The notes below the pieces were generated by a model that was not told where the DNA came from, made no database searches, and worked only from the letters and a program-made list of their open reading frames with translations. Below, piece by piece: positions 1-8,202 of a DNA stretch of 64,000 nt; position 1 is the stretch's first letter, and every line of letters starts with the position of its first letter. The stretch comes from Oceanobacillus timonensis. GTDB taxonomy: Bacteria; Bacillota; Bacilli; Bacillales; Amphibacillaceae. The stretch is from NCBI RefSeq assembly GCF_900166635.1, contig NZ_LT800497.1, positions 906,303 through 970,302 on the forward strand, in the 5' to 3' direction. The translations under genes were made by a program, and so were the position numbers.

Positions 1-1184
1 CCTTCAGCAACGCCTTCAATAATTTTCCCTTCTGTATTTACCCGATCTTGATAGTACATAAATATAACAATGACAAAGCTGACGATAGCAAACTCGGACA
101 TTAACATAAATGCAATCGCATGGTGGCCGGTGATATTCGCAACTCCTGTTAATAGTAATGGCGGGAAGAATCCACCCAGTCCGCCCATGGCAGAAACAAT
201 ACCATTTACAATACCAGCTTGGTTGGAAAAATATAATGGAACTAATTTAAAGACAGTACCATTTCCAATTCCTACTGTTATGGCAACGGCTAATGCCCCG
301 ACTGTATACCAGCCGATTCCTGGTGAAAAGGACAGTAAGATACCTGAGAATGCCACACCGATAAATACAAACATTAAGATGATAAATGCATTGAATTTAT
401 CAGCCAATAAACCGCCAATTGGTCTTAATCCTGTCGCAAGCACAATAAAGATAGCTGTACGAATACCGGAATCTACCGGTTCTAATCCGAAGTTATCTAC
501 TAAAAAGCTTGGGAGGAACATGGTAAACGCAACAAAAGCTCCAAATGTAATGAAATAGAATAAGCTTAAGAACCATAAGGTGGTATTTTTATAGACACCT
601 TTCAGTTGTTCGGCCATTGATTTCTTGACTTTTTCTTCTTTACGGTCACCAAAGATAAACACAAGTGCGGCAAATAAAAGTAAGATAATCAGAAAGATGC
701 GTATCGTTCCTTGCCAACCGATTGCCTGCGCGATGACAGGAGCACCAAAAGTTGTAATGGCTGTACCAGCGTTACCAACACCGTATACTCCATTAATAAA
801 TCCATGTCTTTCTTTCGGGTAATATTTCGGAAGCGATGTAACGCCGATAGAGAATACAGCTCCGCCTAACCCCAAAATGAAACCGCCGATAACTAAATCC
901 ACAAAAGAGTTCGCGATGCTCAAGTAGAAAACAGGAAATAGTAAAATCAGGAAGCTGATCAGGAAAATCATTCTTGCGCCAAAACGGTCTGCGTAAAAAC
1001 CGATTGGAATACGCAACAGGGATCCTAAAATAACAGGAATAGCTGTAACGATAGATGCTTGTCCGCCTGTTAATGGAATGTCCGTTGTAATATATGGCAT
1101 GAGTGATGAAATCAATACCCACACCATAAATCCAACAACGAGATTTGAAGTTTGTAAGGTTAATTGTAATCCAGGTTTTTTCAT
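1..1184 (-). CDS. narK: Nitrate/nitrite transporter NarK (MFS), 3' end cut by the window
   Basis: Reverse-strand reading starts MKKPGLQLTLQTSNLVVGFM and continues without a stop to the window edge (about 394 codons). NarK-type proteins of Bacilli are near 395 residues, so only the last few residues are probably missing. It is a hydrophobic 12-helix major facilitator protein. The loop after helix 2 reads GFYADRFGAR, the conserved MFS motif A position, and a second glycine-rich stretch reads GVGNAGTAI, typical of nitrate/nitrite porters. It would bring nitrate in and/or export nitrite for the adjacent membrane nitrate reductase. The start is fixed by GGAAGGAGAT just upstream. It diverges from narG, and an FNR box in the shared region faces it. 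The identification is firm; symport versus antiport cannot be read from sequence. Confidence 0.93.
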   Translation of the reverse strand, partial: MKKPGLQLTLQTSNLVVGFMVWVLISSLMPYITTDIPLTGGQASIVTAIPVILGSLLRIPIGFYADRFGARMIFLISFLILLFPVFYLSIANSFVDLVIGGFILGLGGAVFSIGVTSLPKYYPKERHGFINGVYGVGNAGTAITTFGAPVIAQAIGWQGTIRIFLIILLLFAALVFIFGDRKEEKVKKSMAEQLKGVYKNTTLWFLSLFYFITFGAFVAFTMFLPSFLVDNFGLEPVDSGIRTAIFIVLATGLRPIGGLLADKFNAFIILMFVFIGVAFSGILLSFSPGIGWYTVGALAVAITVGIGNGTVFKLVPLYFSNQAGIVNGIVSAMGGLGGFFPPLLLTGVANITGHHAIAFMLMSEFAIVSFVIVIFMYYQDRVNTEGKIIEGVAE

Positions 1185-1349
1185 GTTTGATCTCCTTCCA
1201 ATATGAAGTCATTCTTTTTCTTACACGATAAGGAAGTGTAAGAATGCAATCATTTAAAGAACGTCGAATCGAGTGTCTCCTTTTTCTGATGAAGGAGGCG
1301 AGAGCTTGTGCTCTTCATAAGGTGTCCGTTTGTTTATTGATGCGATTAC

Positions 1350-1399
1350 GGTGAAAATTTTAATCTTTCTTTAACAAATACGTAGTGAAATAAATCACA
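1350..1399 (-). promoter_or_regulatory. narK promoter with FNR box
   Basis: The sequence AGTGA-AATAAA-TCACA at 1384-1399 matches the FNR/CRP-type consensus TGTGA-N6-TCACA with one mismatch. Reading leftwards, a -10 hexamer TAAAAT lies at 1362-1357. This puts the predicted start near 1350 and the box centre at -41.5, the class II activator position. The leader to the narK ATG would be about 165 nt. Activation by Fnr under oxygen limitation is inferred from family knowledge. Confidence 0.7.
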
Positions 1400-1462
1400 T
1401 AATTTGTGTCATCTTTTTGAAAATACGTATTGGTTATGGGGAAATGTCGGTAGAACATCCAT

Positions 1463-1512
1463 ATAATGTTTTTTTAAGATCTTAAGAATAATGTTTTTTT
1501 AAGATCTTAAGA
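1463..1512. repeat. Perfect 25-bp tandem duplication carrying a 12-bp palindrome
   Basis: Two identical 25-bp units (1463-1487 and 1488-1512) abut exactly. Each contains seven Ts followed by the palindrome TTAAGATCTTAA (1474-1485 and 1499-1510). The array lies between the narK and narG FNR boxes, in the 502-bp divergent control region. The palindromes are 25 bp apart, somewhat over two helical turns. This could be a duplicated operator for a second regulator such as a nitrate, nitric oxide or redox sensor, or neutral slippage. The motif is not one I recognise. Confidence 0.75.
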
Positions 1513-1602
1513 TAGATTTTTTCGTTAACTGTAACAGTACTTTTTAAAGCCCCCTAATAACAAACCATCTAAATTTGACTAAATTTTGACTTCTGCCATC
1601 CG

Positions 1603-1652
1603 TGTGATGTTTTTCACAACGAAGGGGAATGAGAAATGATTTAATAGGCACC
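1603..1652 (+). promoter_or_regulatory. narGHJI promoter with perfect FNR box
   Basis: TGTGA-TGTTTT-TCACA at 1603-1618 has perfect half-sites. A -10 hexamer TTTAAT lies at 1640-1645, giving a predicted start at 1652 with the box centred at -41.5. There is no good -35 box, as expected for a class II Fnr-dependent promoter. The leader to the narG ATG is about 35 nt and includes the ribosome site GGAGGG. Confidence 0.82.
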
Positions 1653-1686
1653 AGATTGATTAGCAATTCCATTAGGAGGGATTTAG

Positions 1687-4600
1687 ATGGCGAAGAAACC
1701 ATCTCCACTTTGGCAAAGATTGAATTACTTAAAGCCGAAAGAGAAATATTCCAATAATCATAGCCAATTACAAGAAGGAAATCGTGATTGGGAAAATGTT
1801 TATAGAAAAAGATGGCAGCATGATAAGGTTATTCGTTCTACCCATGGTGTCAATTGCACCGGGTCATGCAGCTGGAACATCTATGTAAAAGACGGCATCG
1901 TGACATGGGAAGGACAGGCGTTGGATTATCCGACCACGGGTCCGGATATGCCGGAATTTGAGCCGCGTGGGTGTCCTAGAGGAGCAAGTTTCTCCTGGTA
2001 TCTATACAGCCCTTTACGTGTGAAATATCCTTACGTCAGAAAAAGATTGCTTGATTTATGGAGAGAAGCATTACAAACCCATGATAATCCATTAGAAGCT
2101 TGGAAAAGTATTGTAGAAGATAAAGAGAAGGCAGCGTCCTATAAACAAGCAAGAGGAAAAGGTGGCCTGGCTCGTGCGGATTGGGGAGAGGTAACCAAAC
2201 TAGTTGCTGCATCCTGTCTATATACTGCGATGAAATATGGTCCGGATCGAAATGTTGGATTTTCTCCTATTCCTGCCATGTCCATGGTTAGTTACGCATC
2301 AGGCAGTCGCTTTATGCACCTTCTTGGCGGACAGATGTTGAGTTTTTATGACTGGTATGCAGACTTACCGCCAGCATCTCCGCAGATTTGGGGAGATCAG
2401 ACGGACGTACCAGAAAGTTCGGACTGGTTTAATTCGAGCTACATTATTACCTGGGGTTCGAATGTTCCGTTAACACGTACGCCGGACGCACACTTTTTAG
2501 TCGAAGCTAGATATAAGGGCACCAAGGTTATTTCCGTAAGTCCGGACTATGCAGAGTCCACGAAGTTTTCCGATGACTGGTTATCTGTCAAACAAGGGAC
2601 AGATGGTGCTGTGGCCATGGCGATGGGGCATGTTATTTTGAATGAGTTTTATGCGCAAAACATGACACCTTATTTTGAAGACTACGCAAAGAAATATACC
2701 GATTTTCCGTTTTCTGTACGTTTGAAAAAGGAAAATGGAAAGTTCACAGCAGATCGTTTTTTACATGCGAAAGATCTTGGAATGGAATTAGAGAACAATG
2801 AATGGAAGCCAGCAATGTATAACAACCTGACAGACGGTTTTTCGATTCCGCATGGCACGATGGGGTCTCGCTGGGATGATCAGGGTAAATGGAATTTAAA
2901 ACTATTTGATGAAAGAACAAATGAAAAAATTGAGCCGGTATTAAGTTTTCTCGGCAAAGAAGATGACGTGGTGTCTGTGGATATGCCGTACTTTGACGCA
3001 GAGACTAAGAAAGTGCTCTCTCGTACGGTGCCTGTGAAGAAAATGGAGATAGATGGCGAGACAGAATATATCGCAACCGTTTATGATTTAATGCTTGCAA
3101 ACTACGGCATTGATCGTGGTCTGGGCGGGGAAGCTGCTGCGTCCTATGATGAGATTGCGCCGTTTTCGCCTGCATGGCAAGAACAGATTACCGGTGTGGA
3201 CCGCAACTTAGTGATTAAAATTGCCCGTGAATTTGCTCAAAATGCGATTGATACCAATGGCCGTTCCATGATTATTATGGGAGCGGGAATCAATCATTGG
3301 TACCATTCCGATACGATTTACAGAGCTGTTGTCAATCTTGTTCTCATGGTTGGAGCGCAGGGAGTCAATGGCGGCGGCTGGGCGCACTATGTCGGCCAAG
3401 AAAAATTACGTCCGGTAGAGGGTTGGACAACCATTCAATCAGGAAAAGACTGGGGCGGCCCGGCAAGATTGCAAAATGGTACTTCATTCTTCTATTTTGC
3501 AACGGACCAATGGCGTTATGAAGAGACGTCGATCAATGAATTAGCGAGTCCAACGGTGGATAAAGCAAGATATGATCATCCCGCAGATTACAATGTTTTG
3601 GCAGCACGCCTGGGCTGGTTACCATCGTATCCGACTTTTAATAAGAATGGGATTGATTTGTATAACGAAGCATTGGAAGCAGGAAATGAAACAACGGAAC
3701 AAATCGGGAAGTATGTAGCGGAACAATTAAAAGAGAGAAAATTGGAATTTGCGATTGAAGATCCGGATAACCCAATAAACTTTCCAAGAAATTTATTTGT
3801 TTGGAGAGCGAACTTAATCTCCAGTTCCGGAAAAGGTCATGAATATTTCCTGAAGCATTTACTTGGTGCGTCCCATGGTGTGTTAAATACAGACGAAGAC
3901 AGTCTTCGTCCGGAGGAAATAAAATGGCGGGAAGAAGCTCCTGAAGGAAAAGTAGACCTTCTGATCAACCTGGATTTCCGCATGGCAGGAACGGCGTTAT
4001 ATTCAGATGTCATTTTACCAGCTTCCACTTGGTACGAAAAATATGATTTATCCAGTACAGACATGCATCCGTTTGTTCATCCGTTCAATCCGGCTATTTC
4101 AGCTCCTTGGGAAGCAAAATCGGACTGGGATATTTTTAAAGCATTGGCAAAAGGCGTATCTAATTTAGCAGAAGAAGTTGATATGGATACGATGAATGAA
4201 ATTGTTGCTACGCCATTGAATCATGATACCAAAGCGGAAATGGCCCAACCATTTGGAGAAATAAAAGATTGGTCGAAAGGGGAATGTGAACCGATTCCCG
4301 GCAAAACCATGCCGCAGATTCATGTTGTCGAACGGGATTATAAAAACATTTATCATAAAATGACTTCGCTCGGACCGAATATCGCCAAAGGACCTTATGG
4401 AGAAAAAGGGATTAATTGGTCTATGGAAGAAGAATATGAACATGCTAAACGCACGTTGGGAACGATAGATAATGATTCGATTGCAGATGGTCATCCAGAC
4501 ATTACAAATGCCAAGGATGCTTCTGAAGCCATTCTCATGCTTTCTTCGACAACAAATGGAAAGGTTGCTGTCAAAGCATGGGAAGCGTTAGAAGAAAAAA

Positions 4601-5370
4601 CAAATCTTGAACTGAAAGATTTGGCGGAAGAGCGGGAAGAAGAATTATTTACGATGGAGCAAATCAATGCGCAGCCCAAGACGGTAATTACGTCTCCGGC
4701 ATTTAGTGGTTCGGAAAAGGGTGGAAGAAGGTATTCTCCTTTTACGACGAATATTGAACGAATGATTCCATTTAGAACGATTACGGGTCGGCAATCTTAC
4801 TTTGTGGATCATGAAACGATGAAGGAATTTGGCGAATCCTTTGCGGTATTTAAACCTATTTTGAATCAAAAACCTTTTCGGTCAAACCGTCCGGAAATCG
4901 AAGGGAAAGAAATCACATTAAATTTCTTAACACCGCATAATAAATGGTCCATCCATAGTATGTACTTTGATGCACAGCCCATGTTGACCCTATTCCGTGG
5001 AGGTCCGACGATTTGGTTGAATAATGAGGATGCTGCAGAAGTGGATGTGGAGGATAATGATTGGATTGAATGTTTTAACCGGAATGGGGTGGTAGTCGGA
5101 AGAGCGGTTGTTTCCCACCGGATTCCAAGAACCATGGCGTTTATGCACCATGCGCAGGACCGTCATATTCATACACCGGGAACCAATTTAACAAAGAATC
5201 GCGGCGGTACCCATAATAGTCCAACACGCATTCACGTTAAACCAACGCATATGATTGGCGGATATGGTCAATTAAGCTACGGATTCAATTATTATGGACC
5301 AACAGGAAACCAGCGGGACTTAAATGTAGTCATTCGCAAATTGAAGGAGGTGGATTGGCTTGAGGATTAA
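1687..5370 (+). CDS. narG: Respiratory nitrate reductase alpha subunit
   Basis: This is the 1227-residue catalytic subunit of the membrane-bound nitrate reductase, reducing nitrate to nitrite with electrons from quinol. The N terminus holds the FS0 cluster ligands His53, Cys57, Cys61 and Cys96 (HGVNCTGSC ... PRGC), as in E. coli NarG. The Mo-coordinating aspartate is in YADLPP (about residue 226), followed by the family block DQTDVPESSDW. The C-terminal molybdopterin-guanine-dinucleotide domain is complete, with the HNSPTRIHVKPTHMIGGYGQ block near the end. Length matches Bacillus NarG. No twin-arginine leader is apparent, consistent with the cytoplasmic orientation of Nar enzymes. The start is supported by GGAGGG. 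It overlaps narH by 11 nt. Identification is certain. Confidence 0.99.
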   Translation: MAKKPSPLWQRLNYLKPKEKYSNNHSQLQEGNRDWENVYRKRWQHDKVIRSTHGVNCTGSCSWNIYVKDGIVTWEGQALDYPTTGPDMPEFEPRGCPRGASFSWYLYSPLRVKYPYVRKRLLDLWREALQTHDNPLEAWKSIVEDKEKAASYKQARGKGGLARADWGEVTKLVAASCLYTAMKYGPDRNVGFSPIPAMSMVSYASGSRFMHLLGGQMLSFYDWYADLPPASPQIWGDQTDVPESSDWFNSSYIITWGSNVPLTRTPDAHFLVEARYKGTKVISVSPDYAESTKFSDDWLSVKQGTDGAVAMAMGHVILNEFYAQNMTPYFEDYAKKYTDFPFSVRLKKENGKFTADRFLHAKDLGMELENNEWKPAMYNNLTDGFSIPHGTMGSRWDDQGKWNLKLFDERTNEKIEPVLSFLGKEDDVVSVDMPYFDAETKKVLSRTVPVKKMEIDGETEYIATVYDLMLANYGIDRGLGGEAAASYDEIAPFSPAWQEQITGVDRNLVIKIAREFAQNAIDTNGRSMIIMGAGINHWYHSDTIYRAVVNLVLMVGAQGVNGGGWAHYVGQEKLRPVEGWTTIQSGKDWGGPARLQNGTSFFYFATDQWRYEETSINELASPTVDKARYDHPADYNVLAARLGWLPSYPTFNKNGIDLYNEALEAGNETTEQIGKYVAEQLKERKLEFAIEDPDNPINFPRNLFVWRANLISSSGKGHEYFLKHLLGASHGVLNTDEDSLRPEEIKWREEAPEGKVDLLINLDFRMAGTALYSDVILPASTWYEKYDLSSTDMHPFVHPFNPAISAPWEAKSDWDIFKALAKGVSNLAEEVDMDTMNEIVATPLNHDTKAEMAQPFGEIKDWSKGECEPIPGKTMPQIHVVERDYKNIYHKMTSLGPNIAKGPYGEKGINWSMEEEYEHAKRTLGTIDNDSIADGHPDITNAKDASEAILMLSSTTNGKVAVKAWEALEEKTNLELKDLAEEREEELFTMEQINAQPKTVITSPAFSGSEKGGRRYSPFTTNIERMIPFRTITGRQSYFVDHETMKEFGESFAVFKPILNQKPFRSNRPEIEGKEITLNFLTPHNKWSIHSMYFDAQPMLTLFRGGPTIWLNNEDAAEVDVEDNDWIECFNRNGVVVGRAVVSHRIPRTMAFMHHAQDRHIHTPGTNLTKNRGGTHNSPTRIHVKPTHMIGGYGQLSYGFNYYGPTGNQRDLNVVIRKLKEVDWLED

Positions 5371-6832
5371 AGCGCAAGTAGGAATGGTAATGAACCTGGA
5401 TAAATGTATTGGATGCCATACATGTAGTGTGACTTGTAAAAATACATGGACAAACCGGCCGGGTGCAGAATATATGTACTTCAATAACGTAGAAACCAAA
5501 CCTGGTATTGGTTATCCGAAACAATGGGAAGACCAGGAAAAATATAAAGGCGGCTGGGAACTGCATAAGGGGGAATTGCGTTTAAAATCAGGTTCCAAAA
5601 CAAACCGTTTAATGAACCTGTTTCATAACCCGCACCAGCCAGAGATGGATGATTATTATGAACCGTGGAACTATGATTATGAAACGTTAACCAATAGTCC
5701 GGAAAAAAATCATCAGCCGGTTGCCCGGGCAAAATCAGCAATCACTGGCGAATTCATGGATATAGAATGGGGCCCAAACTGGGAGGATGACCTGGCTGGA
5801 GGTCATATTACCGGGCTGCGTGATCCAAACGTTGTGCAGATGGAAGAATCCATTAAAACGGAATTTGAAGAAGTATTTATGATGTATCTTCCACGTATTT
5901 GTGAACATTGCATTAATGCCCCTTGTGTATCTTCTTGTCCATCAGGTGCGATGTACAAACGGGATGAAGACGGCATCGTGCTGGTTGATCAAAATGCATG
6001 CCGTGCTTGGAGACACTGTACGACTTCTTGCCCGTATAAAAAAGTGTATTTTAACTGGCAAACCAATAAAGCAGAAAAATGTACGATGTGTTATCCAAGA
6101 ATTGAAAATGGACAGCCGACGATTTGTTCCGAGACATGTGTGGGACGTATCCGTTATATCGGAATCATGCTGTATGATGTGGACCGTGTCCTGGAGGCAG
6201 CATCTGTAGAAGATGAAAAAGATCTCTATCATGCGCAACTTGATATTTTTCTTGACCCAAATGATCCGGAAGTCATCGAGCAAGCGAAAAAAGATGGTAT
6301 TCCAATGGATTGGATTGAAGCGGCACAACAATCACCGCTTTATAAAATGATTATTGATTGGAAAATTGCCTTACCATTACATCCGGAATATAGAACGATG
6401 CCGATGGTTTGGTATGTACCACCGCTTAGTCCGGTGATGAATATGATTGAAGGAAAAGGAAGTACAGCAGATACAGCGGACATTTTCCCGGCAATCGATG
6501 ATATGCGTATTCCAATCGAGTACCTGGCTAATTTATTGACTGCTGGAGATACCGATCATATTCGGAAGGTGCTTAAAAAAATGGCCGTGATGCGCAGTTA
6601 TATGCGGGCTGAACAAACTGGAAAAGACTTTGACCGTGATTTAATTACGGAACTTGACTTAACCGAAAAAGCAATCAAAGAAATGTATCGTTTATTAGCC
6701 ATTGCAAAATATGATGATCGCTTTGTCATCCCTAAAAGTCATAAAGAAGAAGTCGCAGATCTATACGCAGAGCAAGGTGCATGCGGTTTGGATTTTGCTG
6801 GCGGACCGGGAAGCTGCGGTGTATTGCAATAA
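5360..6832 (+). CDS. narH: Respiratory nitrate reductase beta subunit (iron-sulfur)
   Basis: This 490-residue electron-transfer subunit carries four Fe-S clusters between NarI hemes and NarG. The first cysteine group is CIGCHTCSVTC (Cys16, 19, 22, 26). Later groups are CEHCINAPCVSSC and CRAWRHCTTSC, where Trp replaces one cysteine, the known hallmark of the [3Fe-4S] centre of NarH, and then CTMC. The start is TTG, preceded by AAGGAGG with 9-nt spacing, and lies inside the end of narG, implying translational coupling. A 13-bp hairpin follows directly after the stop codon. Confidence 0.98.
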   Translation: MRIKAQVGMVMNLDKCIGCHTCSVTCKNTWTNRPGAEYMYFNNVETKPGIGYPKQWEDQEKYKGGWELHKGELRLKSGSKTNRLMNLFHNPHQPEMDDYYEPWNYDYETLTNSPEKNHQPVARAKSAITGEFMDIEWGPNWEDDLAGGHITGLRDPNVVQMEESIKTEFEEVFMMYLPRICEHCINAPCVSSCPSGAMYKRDEDGIVLVDQNACRAWRHCTTSCPYKKVYFNWQTNKAEKCTMCYPRIENGQPTICSETCVGRIRYIGIMLYDVDRVLEAASVEDEKDLYHAQLDIFLDPNDPEVIEQAKKDGIPMDWIEAAQQSPLYKMIIDWKIALPLHPEYRTMPMVWYVPPLSPVMNMIEGKGSTADTADIFPAIDDMRIPIEYLANLLTAGDTDHIRKVLKKMAVMRSYMRAEQTGKDFDRDLITELDLTEKAIKEMYRLLAIAKYDDRFVIPKSHKEEVADLYAEQGACGLDFAGGPGSCGVLQ

Positions 6833-6837
6833 AGAAG

Positions 6838-6869
6838 CAGGATTGGTAAACATTGTTTTACCAATCCTG
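6838..6869 (+). other. Perfect 13-bp hairpin between narH and narJ, without a U-tract
   Basis: CAGGATTGGTAAA (6838-6850) pairs perfectly with TTTACCAATCCTG (6857-6869) around a 6-nt loop. It starts 6 nt after the narH stop and ends 10 nt before the narJ ribosome site. No T-run follows, so it is not an ordinary intrinsic terminator. A role in mRNA stability or in tuning GH versus J/I expression is inferred. Confidence 0.7.
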
Positions 6870-6892
6870 GCTTTCAATAAGGAGTGAAGAGG

Positions 6893-7429
6893 ATGAATTC
6901 CACAATCTATCAATTGATTTCTTTTCTTTTAGCTTATCCTAATCAACAAATGAAAGAAACATTACCAGAAATAAGAGAAGAAGTAGAAGATATTTCCAAT
7001 GAGGACGTAGCAGAAAACCTGCGGAAGTTTATTCAAAAAGTGGAAGATATGTCCCTGGATGAGTGGGTGACGTATTATATTGACAACTTTGATTTCGGCA
7101 GAGTAACCAACCTGTATGTAACGTATTTGAAATTAGGCGAGCAGCGGGAAAGAGGACTGGAGTTATTAAAGCTAAAAAAATATTATGAGGCACATGGATT
7201 TGAAGTAACCGATAAGGAATTGCCAGATTACTTACCGCTTCTATTGGAGTTCTGTGCTCGAGTTCCCATAGAAACAAGCAATGAGTTGCTGGAGATGCAT
7301 GGAAAAACCATTGCGGAAATCCAGAAGAAATTAAGGGAGCAACATAATTTTTATTATTTATTATTCGATGCTCTATTCAATCAGATGGAAGCTCATGGAC
7401 TGCACATTGCAGCAGAAGATGCCGTTTAG
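6893..7429 (+). CDS. narJ: Nitrate reductase assembly chaperone (delta subunit)
   Basis: This small acidic protein (178 residues from the ATG) matches the NarJ/TorD-type chaperone family, which holds NarGH for molybdenum cofactor insertion and docking to NarI and is absent from the final enzyme. The stretch YYIDNFDFGRVTNLYVTYLKLGEQRERG corresponds to the conserved NarJ core (FDF ... NLY(L/V)TY ... RERG). I chose the ATG at 6893 because AAGGAG lies 8 nt upstream; the in-frame GTG at 6884 overlaps that ribosome site. It sits between narH and narI in the normal order. Confidence 0.96.
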   Translation: MNSTIYQLISFLLAYPNQQMKETLPEIREEVEDISNEDVAENLRKFIQKVEDMSLDEWVTYYIDNFDFGRVTNLYVTYLKLGEQRERGLELLKLKKYYEAHGFEVTDKELPDYLPLLLEFCARVPIETSNELLEMHGKTIAEIQKKLREQHNFYYLLFDALFNQMEAHGLHIAAEDAV

Positions 7430-7440
7430 GAGGGAAACTG

Positions 7441-8136
7441 ATGGACCTATTATTATGGGGCGTATTTCCTTATATTGTAATAACCATTTTTATTTTAGGA
7501 CATGTTTACCGTTATCAGAAAGATCAATTCGGCTGGACAACGAAATCAAGTGAGTTTTTGGAGAAGAAGCGGCTCCGGATAGGTTCGCTGTTATTTCACT
7601 GGGGGCTTCTCTTCGTGTTTGGAGGACATGTGCTCGGACTGATTATTCCTGTCGGTTTCTATAATGCCTTGGGAATTACGGAGCATATGTATCATGTCAT
7701 TGCCATCGGCTTTGGTGTACCTGCTGGAATCGCAGCATTTGCAGGGATTCTTCTATTAACCTATCGAAGGATTAGCGTGAAACGAATCAAAGCAACGACT
7801 TCTGCGAGTGACTGGGTTGCTTTAATTTTTGTTCTGGTAGCACTTCTTTCTGGTCTCATCGCTACTTCTTTCAATGTGGATGCCCAAGGTTTTGATTATC
7901 GAACAACAATTGCGCCGTGGTTAAGAGGATTATTTATTTTTAACGTACAACCGGAGCTGATGCAGTCTGTCCCTATTTGGTTTAAGATACACATTTATTG
8001 CACCTTTGCTTTATATGTTGTTTGGCCATTTACAAGGTTGGTGCATGCATTTAGTTTTCCGCTCCGTTATTTGCGCAGAAGCTATGTGATTTATAAAAAA
8101 CGTGTACCAACACATTCAACCAAAGAGAGCTTATAA
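7441..8136 (+). CDS. narI: Respiratory nitrate reductase gamma subunit (cytochrome b)
   Basis: This 231-residue integral membrane protein has about five helices. It oxidises menaquinol and passes electrons through two b-type hemes to NarH. Candidate heme-ligand histidines are in LFHWGLLFVFGGHVLG near the second helix and in WFKIHIYCTFALYVVWPFTRLVHAFSFP near the fifth, matching NarI architecture. The start ATG is preceded by GGAGGG at 7428-7433, 11 nt after the narJ stop. A strong terminator overlaps its stop codon and ends the operon. Confidence 0.98.
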   Translation: MDLLLWGVFPYIVITIFILGHVYRYQKDQFGWTTKSSEFLEKKRLRIGSLLFHWGLLFVFGGHVLGLIIPVGFYNALGITEHMYHVIAIGFGVPAGIAAFAGILLLTYRRISVKRIKATTSASDWVALIFVLVALLSGLIATSFNVDAQGFDYRTTIAPWLRGLFIFNVQPELMQSVPIWFKIHIYCTFALYVVWPFTRLVHAFSFPLRYLRRSYVIYKKRVPTHSTKESL

Positions 8137-8153
8137 GTATGCTCTCTTTTTGG
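8122..8153 (+). terminator. Terminator of narGHJI
   Basis: A 9-bp stem AAAGAGAGC / GCTCTCTTT encloses a 10-nt loop containing the narI stop codon and is followed by a T-run. This is an intrinsic terminator on the plus strand. Confidence 0.85.
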
Positions 8154-8202
8154 CTATCGTTTAAAAATTGATAGAAAATAAACAAGAAGGTGGTGCGTGT
8201 TG

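Noticed and set aside
70..558. Open frame on the plus strand of 162 codons, with others at 625-822 and 793-1212
   Set aside because: They lie opposite or out of frame with narK, whose own frame is continuous and matches the family.
1185..1686. Molybdenum cofactor riboswitch upstream of nar or moa genes
   Set aside because: Leaders are short (about 26-35 nt for narG and moaA), and no conserved complex fold is recognisable.
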